Positions 55,572 through 64,000 of a stretch of DNA of 64,000 nt are shown here, piece after piece. The stretch lies in NCBI GenBank assembly GCA_029532625.1, contig JARFXM010000006.1:2480001-2544000 (forward strand). The letters are read 5' to 3'. Positions within the stretch are counted from its first letter, which is position 1. The number at the start of each line of letters is the position of its first letter. This DNA comes from Lomentospora prolificans (taxonomy: Eukaryota > Ascomycota > Sordariomycetes > Microascales > Microascaceae). The translations under genes and the position numbers were made by a program. The notes beneath the pieces were generated by a model. It was not told the origin of the DNA. It saw nothing but the letters and a program-made list of their open reading frames with translations, and did not search any database.

Positions 55572-58500
55572 TACGTAGAAAACTACTAGGTAGCTCGTAG
55601 TCTTCGAACAAGAATTTTTATTTTTAATTTTTTATTTTATTTTCTTCTCTCCCCAAATCTTGTTTTTGCCCTCTCCAAGGGAAAGAAAGGCCTTGAGTTC
55701 AAATCAGTGGAGAAAGCAAGCATCCAGTAAACATAAGTGTCTCGTCTTGTCTAAGGCGTCTCCCCTTTTAATGCCCGTGTTACTAATTCTTCTATCCATT
55801 TACCTTCTATTTTCTCTCTCTCTCGTGCTCCTTTCCCCCTTCTTCCCCCCCTTTTAATTTTCCGGGCGGTTCCATCTCTAGTTTGTAGGAAAGAACAATT
55901 GATGAGTCTCGGGCTCAAATCCTCTGCACATCGCACATAGTTCTGTCAGGATTACTGGCAATCCCAGGAGGATAAGCTGCGGGATTCTTGGATTCTTGGC
56001 ACTGTACCTCGATCGGTTCGTCATGTCCACCACTTCCTCTTTCATCGCACGCACAGAATAGGGTGATTGCGTCGATTGCGTCTATTGAAGAACAATGAAA
56101 TTGACGATCTGGTAATAGGGCATGGTCAACTGGCTGTACAGGGTAGTTAGATGGGATCTTTGATGAGGCAGGCTCGGGACACGGACGCTAGCCAAGGGTC
56201 GATGAAAGGGCACCAACGAGGTCAGCTGAAGGCAGAACCGCCACCAATTTATTCGATCCAGACGTTCCTCCATGGACTGGCAAGAGAGGGTTGAGTGGCT
56301 CATCGCAGCTTTAATGGGCACGACAGCCCGGCTGCATTGATGTTCTCTCCTCGCGAGCATTAGCTTTTCACATCGTGTTCCCCGGAGGAGTTGGTCTCGT
56401 TTGTCTGACATGGATATATTCAGAGCTGTAACGGGAAGTCTTTTTCTTGGAAAGCTTGAAAAGGCGAAACAACCACCTCAGGGACATGATGGGATGATGG
56501 CACCCTGGTGCTTGTCGATCGGAGAGGGGTTGCGTACACGGACTGCCTTTGAATGCCTGGTTGCAATTTGGCAAAAGGCACAAGGGATGTGGAACTCAGG
56601 GAAAGTCAGCGCGGCTGAGAATAGAATCTCGACTCCAGGACAGTTAGAAAGGTCTGTGTTGTGGGCTTTGAGAGATGGCACGAGGGGCACAATGCGCGAG
56701 AAAAGACTTTGCCACAAATCCAGATATATATACTCATCCTCAGCAGAGTGGAAAGGAATTCCGTGGGATTCAAAGCATAAAATTTTTTCCAAGCCGGGGC
56801 CATGAAAGCCCTAAGAGCCTTCGTGTCGTGGATGACGGCCATAGGTGTGGCCTCCGGGAGGGGTTGAACAAGGAGTATGTCAAGGCAGGGGGGAGCTGGT
56901 GGCCGTTGGTGTACATCGACCCTTTTCAGCCAGTCGACGGGGATGACGATGCTTTCATTGAGCCCTGTTTCGAACGAGGTCGAGAATCAGTGGGGCCATA
57001 TTACCAGCGGCTAGCGAATCATCTTACCGATTAAGGCATGTTGCAGCTTCTTGGGAGGCTATGGTCTGTGCCAGCAGGAGATGATCGAAGACTGGGCGAC
57101 CATGAAATAAGAAGGAGATACGCAGCCAGGGTTGCTGGCTCGCCCTGGACTTCCCGGAAAACATCACAGGCTGAGTTTCTTATATACCATCCATGTGCTG
57201 ACTGGCTGATGCAAGACTCGACCACGCTAGAAAGTTGTGCGTTATGTTGGCTTTGGAATCGCATCTGAAGAGGTGAGGAAAGGACAGCGTCGGGCGCCTT
57301 GACTAGTCCATTGGCCCATGCTTGGCATACACGCGAGAGGAGGAGCGCAACATGGGGGACAAATCCAGGTCGAGAGGGGAGAAATTGTGCACCCTGGGGG
57401 TTAGACTCGTGTTCCCCAAACCCGTGCTCGACTTCCTTTTGTCTCAGGATCTTGATGAGCCGCATACCACGGAGGGAAAGAGTTAGTCCTGGTAGAGAGC
57501 TAGTCGGCGGTTGGAGATGTCACAAGGCCGCGAGAAAAGACCTTTGGTTGACGATGGCTATGCCTGAAGGCCCGAAGACGAGATCACACAGCTGTCTGAG
57601 AGAAAAGACATGGGTCCGAGATGTCACAGTGCTAGTCGCCGGGCTGTGAGACTGAGCGTAGTCGCCAGCCACCGTAAGCTTGCTCCCCTGCTCAAGCTGC
57701 TGGTCATGACTCCAATCCATGGGTTGCTGGCTATGTGGCCCTTTTAGTCAGTGTCCAGTGGCAAACTTTAGGGTCAATGCTTTGCAAGGTAGGTACATTA
57801 CCTTGGTACTCTCGTACCTCAATTGGAGTCCGGCCTGGCCCATCGAACGCTGGATGGGAACCTCAACTTGCTCCAGTGCTGGTTCGAGCCGCCTCCCAAG
57901 CCAAATCTAAATCTTGGAAACTTGCCAAAACCAGTCCTTGAGCATTGGTCGATGTGTCCCAGAGATGTTACGCTCTGGACGATCCAAAATTCGATGTTCG
58001 ACAGTGCGGACCCGAATAATGTCCGATGATAATGCAGCGCCCATTCCCCAATCCAAGATCCACGATCTCAGTTTTCTCTCGCTTTTCCACCACCTGGGAC
58101 GACGTCGACCACTGCACCGATGCATTATTCCTCAGAAGAAAGTTCAATGGACCCGACACTCCAAAGCCCATGAAATAAGAATGCCACGAGAGTTTGGCCA
58201 ACAAAGAACAAATTTGCTTGAAACTCTCTGGCCAAGCGTTCTTCAATCAAACATTCTGGGCGTGTAGTCTGCCTGGAAGTGACCAGAGACACTCTTCCCC
58301 AAATCAGCCAGATGTACCAACCGGCTCAGCGACATAGCGACGTCTAGAATGTTCTGAAGACGTCCCTCTCTTTTCGAATCGCTCTTTGCAAAATCGACGA
58401 TAGATGTTGTCTGGCTAAAAATTGAGAGAGGGGAAGCCAGTTTGGCCAGCTGAGTTGTGATGGACCGGGCGACGGCGTTACCTTTATAACCCAGACACTC

Positions 58501-61084
58501 ACCGGCTCGGTCATCAAGTTGTGGTTAGGGCTGTGATTAGAGCGTGGCTTTTCCTGAAGCATGGCTGGCATGCGTCCTCTGCTACAATTCTGTGAGTTAA
58601 ACCCCCGGCCCTGAGAAGCCCCTGTACAATGAGGCGGGCTGGGATGGACAGTGGCTGGCAAACTCCGCCTTGGGATGGATCAAATTCGTTGGTGGCGAGC
58701 CTAGACAAGACCGAGACCTCGGACGAACTTTGCAGGAGACCTTTTGGTGCCACCCTTTGCAGTGTCGCTAATTTCGAGGTGCAGTGACGAGGTGCGCGTC
58801 TTGTGCTGGCGAATAAGCAAGCAAATTTCCCCGAGATCTCGACAAGCCCAAGAACGAACGTGAGGGAACCTTATCCAGACTACTGGGAACGGCAGCGGAA
58901 GGGAAAGGTACACTTTTAAAGGCTATGGGCTATTTCTTTCGAACCAACCACCATTCGCAAATGGATCATCTCGGACCTACATGAAAATGGGTTCATGCGG
59001 CTGTAACATAGCTGGCGTGGGGTGAATGGGTTGAAACGAGCCACGAAAGCCAGCGTGGTAATATGTCCGAGAGGCTAGCCAACTAGAGGCAGTGGCAACT
59101 GGGGAGAGCCGGGGCTATGGGTTGGTTCCAGTTAGCCAGCGGGAAATTCTACACGTTCACGGCGTTGGTGCCCGGGTTTGGAAGGTCTGGGAGAATGCCC
59201 TAATGGCTGTTTGGGTACCCATGTTGGCCGGGCCGATTCCCTACGGACGGCTTGACGGAGGGCCAGGCGACAGCTAAACAGCTGGCTTGAACTCCGGAGA
59301 GTCCGTGAACGGATCGGGTTCTCGGCTCTGAGTCCTGGGGCCGCCGAACCTTGACTAGACCAGGTCGTTCTTGCTCATGCATTGACCTGTAAACCACAGA
59401 GACACCCGGATCGCATTTTGAGACGGTTTTTTTCGGTAATACTTCTGCCTCAGTACTCTGGCTGGCGGTAGGGAAACTGAAGGCGTGGCATTCCTTGCAT
59501 GCTTAATCTCGAAGGGCTTACTCAGGACGCAGGGAACGAGCCATATGGATATCACCGGGCCTAAGTGTCTGGTCTAATAGCTGGCTGTTATACCTGTTGG
59601 ACTTGATTGTTGTCGAGAAAAATACATCAATAGCTCACTCTTACGGCCCAATGCACGATGAGCAAGATGGAGATGTCCAAATTATTACGAGTGCGCGGGT
59701 ATCCGCCATTATTAATTACCACCTGATATCTAATAACCCACCCCCACTTCTACTCGTAATGCGTAGCTGGCCAGCTGTCCCTGGCGATCCTGAATCAATG
59801 ATGGCCAGCTCATGCGCTCGCCGGAATAGGGGGGGATGGGGGCACGCCAAGAGGGAGATGGGACCATTGATCAATTTGCCAGGCGGGCCAGCGCTACCAA
59901 TGCTCGGGCTTTCTCTAAATTATTAGGGGATTATTAGTCAGTTGGTGAATGTCAGGGACTCCTTCCCGCCAGCTGGCCTACCAGACCCAAGAAGCCAGCC
60001 AGGCAGTTCATATTGACCAGAACCCTGGAAACAAGCTTAGCAGATAAAGGGGAATTTATCGAGGGCTACCTTCGTATTATCGGAGTGGTGGCAATGCTCC
60101 AAAATACAGATGAATGAGAATGAGGGATAAATAAGGATTGACCAGAGCTGAGACGATGTTGATGGTCCTATCACAGAGATCCAGTAGATACATATCCCTT
60201 TTGGCTAACCAATGAGGACATCAATGATAGAAGCCAGCTGAACATAGTTGGTAATAGGTCTTACTTCTTCCCCCCGCGTGCTTCATCATAAGGTGGAGCA
60301 GACGGGAGAGCGCGGGATTTAGAAACGTAAAATGTGAGAAGCGAAGTATTCCCCGCAGCTGCAAACCAATAGCTCTAGGAAACCTGGTGAGTCGATCTCA
60401 TGCTCTCAGGGCGATTGGCATCAATTATGCATCAACTGATCTCCCGCTCGAGGAATGTGCTGAGGTAAATCCAGTGGCCAGCTAGGAAACCCCAACCGGT
60501 GCTGGCAAACAACAAAAGTGTCTGAACGAATAGGCAATGACCAACCATTGCCCACCACCTGGACCTCAGATTCCGCAGAAGAGCAGCGGCCTTCTCGCGA
60601 AGCTGACGTCGTAGGCAAAGGCGCTTCGTGTTGTAAAGCGTCATAAGCGACGGCGCCCGATACATCCGCGCTTCACAAGAACTGGGACACCCGGATCGTC
60701 TTCCCTTTCGACAATGCTCCCTTAACGGTAGCTCCGCAAGACCAAGCTGACAACGAGGTTGTTGCTACCGCCCACCTGCCCCTAGCGAGAGCAGGGTCAG
60801 GTACGTGTCGTTTAGCCTTGTTAATGCCATCTATTGGACGCATGCCCTTCTCCTCCTCGTACGACGTGATTCGAGATAAGTGGCTTGCATTCCCCTCCAG
60901 GATTGTCTTCGTCCCATGTCGGCCAGCGTTCCTCCCAGTTACGAGTAAGACTAGCAAGGCTGGTCCCGTCTCTAGACAAATCAAGGCCTGGAGAACTGAT
61001 GCCCGATAGGTCAGGAAGAACAGGAGAAGGGGGAGGGTGAGACGCGGGCCATGCAGGGAAGTCAGAGATGGCGTCGAAGCAAAC

Positions 61085-61104
61085 AAAAAAAAAAAAAAAA
61101 AAAA
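61085..61104 (+). repeat. Poly-A tract (20 A)
   Basis: Uninterrupted run of 20 A. No retroelement sequence precedes it that I can recognise, so it is listed as a simple repeat. Confidence 0.85.
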
Positions 61105-61973
61105 TTATATCTTTGCCTTCACCGCCCTTAGATGGCGACGAGGCGTGCGCCTCTGCCCAGGGGGCTTAGAATCGAGATTTCGCGCAGCATTTTTAGAGGG
61201 CCTCCTTTGGGCAAAGCCTCGACGTGGAACAAAAGCAGCCCAGTCAAAAGGGCAGAATAGCGGCCCGGATTAGGGAGTCGGAGCCGTTGCTTGTCGTAAT
61301 CCCCCAAGTGACCTTCAAACATGAAGTCGCCCACGTTTGCGCCAAATTGCATCGTTAAGAGTTGATCAGTCGCATCACGATCATGCTCTCCGCTCGGTTG
61401 CACTTTAAATGCGAGTAACATCCCTTGTCGATAGATCCATTGGGTTGCAGCCCAAGTGTCGAGAAGGGGGTGTGATAATATCGAGCGAGCCGGCCAGTGT
61501 CCTAGCTTTTGGTCGTATCATTGGAGGGCATAGAGGTACAACGTGTGACATTGAGAGTACAAAGTCCTTCAAGCAACCAGAAAGCTGGCGAACACAAAAT
61601 TGGCCCAGCGCCCCCTACTTCGAAATGAGCAGAGACCATTGAGCGAAGAAAGGTCCTCGACAAATGTGAGACGGCCGGCGACCAAAGACATGCGCAGAGT
61701 TCACACATCATGATGGCTTCACCGCTCCCAGAAGTGAGGCTCTCTGTATGCCTGATTGCTATTATGAAGCCGCGTGTGGCACATCGGGCACCAGTGGTTG
61801 GGGCCGTCGCCGTTTAGGGCTATGAGGAGTAGCTAACGTAGCAACAGATGGCAGTGAGCGTCTCATCGAGAGCGCATCAGTCCCAGCTTAGAGGCAGCGA
61901 GCCATCCTCGAAGAGGCTTTGCGAAGATGCGAGAAAGCTTTACAAGGCGACACTGCCATCATGTCAACGTCGA

Positions 61974-61978
61974 GTGTG

Positions 61979-62012
<34 letters not shown>
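61974..62012 (+). repeat. (GT)n microsatellite
   Basis: Thirty-nine bases of alternating GT with a single C interruption at 61985; the longest dinucleotide run in the window. Confidence 0.9.
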
Positions 62013-64000
62013 CACCACGGTACGTCGCGATGGGATCTTGTTTCCAATTATGCAGCACGCACGGCGCCGAAACTTGGTGCTGTTGACGGAGAATTGGAGC
62101 TTCGCCGGTGCGATACCGCCAGCCAGCTTTTGAAAGAGCACGCTGTGAGCGTGTGAACGCATTGAACCCCTGCGGCCGTAACGTCCCCCTACCGATGCTG
62201 ACTGACATACGAAGTACTGTTCAGGTGCTAATAGCTCTCCGCTTCAAAGGAACCATGGGAAAGAAGATGCACTAGCAGGCACCAAACCTCGGTTGCAACA
62301 CTGTTGAGGAGGGACCATGTCCATCCCGCATCCATGGTCAACGTGAAGGACCCTGGAAGTTGGGGGAACACCCTAGTTAGAAATCGTGAACATCGAAGCC
62401 CCGGATCTAGTGCACCTCACCTGGCTGGCTTTGAGCTACTGCAAAACACCCCGGCTTTCACAAACCCTGGGCCCAATAGATCCGGTTCACCATCCTAAGT
62501 TGGCAAGTAGGGCTTCTTCAATTGGATAGAGGCGCACCAACCACGGGAGATTTCCCACTTCAACCCCGACCATCTCTCCGACGACGACCGACGTTGTGCA
62601 CATCTCGGCTCCGCGCATAGACGGCTGTAGTGCCCCTAACCCCGAAAATACAGTCCCGAATCCGGCTCGCAGCCAGCGACAGTTCTGTGTCACTAGAGCA
62701 GCCTCCCAGTCGGTGCGCCGCGAACGTTTGAAAGGAGTTAAGATCTGGCGTGTACCCCGACGACCTTGCGACCCTGACGGCCTCCCTCACTCCACAACCA
62801 CGGACAGAATATGGATTGCATGCATTTTTTGAGGCATACTCTTTTTTTTTTTTTCGATTTTCCCATTTTGATGGGCGGGATTTATGGCGGCTAGCCAAAC
62901 TCGGCTGCGGTCGTCAATGAAAACACCGGAGCATAGATGCGAGGAGAACCGGCACAGAGAGCGGTCCAGGCAGCAGGCCCGCTGGCCTTAGCAGCTGAGA
63001 TTAACATCCCCAAGCGCGCTCGCATCGATGCAAAGGTGAATTCACAGAGGTTGTGAGGGAGAAAGGGTTCGTTTTGATGGAGAAAAAAAAATATGAACGC
63101 GAACGAGTTAATAGCTAAGAACCTTAATGCGGTGAGAATGTAAGAATCGCGAAGAATTTGCGAGACGTCCACGGGCACTTACCTGGCGGCATTCCAATTT
63201 TGACAGGGGTTAATTTTCTGCCCCTACACCATGACCCATGGATGGGCACCGAGAAACGGATCTTGCTTTGCCCTGGTTGGGTGGGACACTTGCTGAACTT
63301 TATAGCGGTAGCTAGCTCTACTCCCGTTGGAGAAGAGCTGTCACTCGTACCTCTTCGTTACCTAGTTAGCTAGCGATCCCTTGTTTGAAGTAGGTGCTAA
63401 TCTTTCATGTTCTGGTGAGCTTGCCAGCCTAATTTCGTGCGGTTCCGGTCCAACGAGGGGAAGGTTAAAGATGGGCGCTTAATATCTACGCTACACCATC
63501 CCACTCCTTTGAGCACCGTTCCTCCAACCCCAGGTGGAAATATTCAAGGCTTCTTCGCGCAGCTTCTAGCTTCAGTTTCATGCATCTACGGCGTATTACC
63601 AACGGCTGGACTATGAAATTCACCGACGAACGTAGCACAAGGCAAGCACACATCCCGCAGTGGGCGTGTAGCCTGTGTTAGATTGCGATTTAGAGTTTCG
63701 AAGCGGGTAACTAGATAATTTTCTCGGCTGTCCCGCTGCGGGAACCCCTTTTTGGTTTAACCTCGCATGGTTGACGCTCAGAAACGACGCGACGCCTCCA
63801 GGATCGGGAGAATAGCCCAAACAGACACCTCTCTGACCTGTGTGCATTAAAGTATTCAAGCCACCGTTAGCTTTCTTTGTGGATGCTAAAGTAGATGCTA
63901 CGGTATGAGCTCGGGCCCTCCGAGTGTGATGGTTAATATGTACAAGGCCACTGATGGAAACTACTGGGCATGTTTTGTAACTTGTAGCATGCGGGCCGGC

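Larger units (their letters stand above)
55572..64000. other. Gene-poor right end
   Basis: About 8.4 kb without a recognisable gene. Contents: a T-rich stretch at about 55613-55645 and C/T-rich tract at about 55790-55855, scattered GCCAGC/GCTGGC words (for example 57136, 59595, 59968-60003), poly-A at 61085-61104 and a long GT tract at 61974-62012. Open frames such as 56401-56805 (plus), 57031-57465 (minus), 60673-61086 (minus) and 62560-62898 (minus) show no domain and each is contradicted by overlapping frames. Confidence 0.4.

Noticed and set aside
56401..57034. Two overlapping plus-strand frames with a G-S-W-W-P-L-V-Y-I-D-P-F segment.
   Set aside because: No family recognised, no join between frames with good splice sites, and equal-length frames on the other strand.
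61085..61104. Poly-A tract as the end of a LINE or retro-copied gene.
   Set aside because: No reverse transcriptase, target-site duplication or intronless gene copy recognised next to it.

Overview
The window looks like nuclear DNA of a filamentous ascomycete (Pezizomycotina, most likely Sordariomycetes). The reasons are short GT-AG introns of about 50-115 nt, often with CTAAC-type branch points, pyrimidine-rich leaders, and proteins of clear fungal type: a STE3 pheromone receptor, a Zn2Cys6 regulator, a fused THI6 thiamine enzyme and a GH30 secreted glycanase. No species call is possible from sequence alone. All gene models below were spliced by eye from donor/acceptor sites and reading-frame continuity. 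Names rest on recognised family motifs; no database search was run.

Left part, 1-39.6 kb, gene-rich and mostly housekeeping. In order: STE3-type pheromone receptor (minus, cut by the window edge); relic of a DAL5-like MFS permease; RIM1 mitochondrial single-strand DNA-binding protein (plus); GSH2 glutathione synthetase (minus, convergent with RIM1); a long SNF2/ATRX-ARIP4-like chromatin remodeller (plus); 5-aminolevulinate synthase (plus); a Zn2Cys6 transcription factor (plus); a secreted GH30 glycanase (plus); bifunctional THI6 (plus, with an apparent one-base frameshift near its 3' end); an isochorismatase-like hydrolase with a possible mitochondrial presequence (plus); a fungal protein with a degenerate retropepsin-like domain (minus); and a GDSL/SGNH esterase of the IAH1 type (minus). 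These genes do not form one pathway or a biosynthetic cluster.

Right part, 39.6-64 kb, gene-poor. The supportable genes are two paralogous four-exon genes for proteins with three C-terminal membrane helices (44.1-45.2 and 53.7-54.9 kb), a possible third remnant at 55.4-55.6 kb, and between the paralogues a small repeat protein beginning MGNCFS, a textbook N-myristoylation/palmitoylation start. The rest shows no gene I can recognise. It holds microsatellites and many copies of the word GCCAGC/GCTGGC, which also crowds the intergenic DNA on both sides of THI6.

No tRNA, rRNA, CRISPR array, intact transposon or clear novel multi-gene system was found. The observations most worth checking are the paralogous membrane-protein family around the MGNC protein, the retropepsin-like domain whose catalytic Asp-Thr-Gly loop reads D-V-C-T-G, the THI6 frameshift, and the two-start isochorismatase gene.
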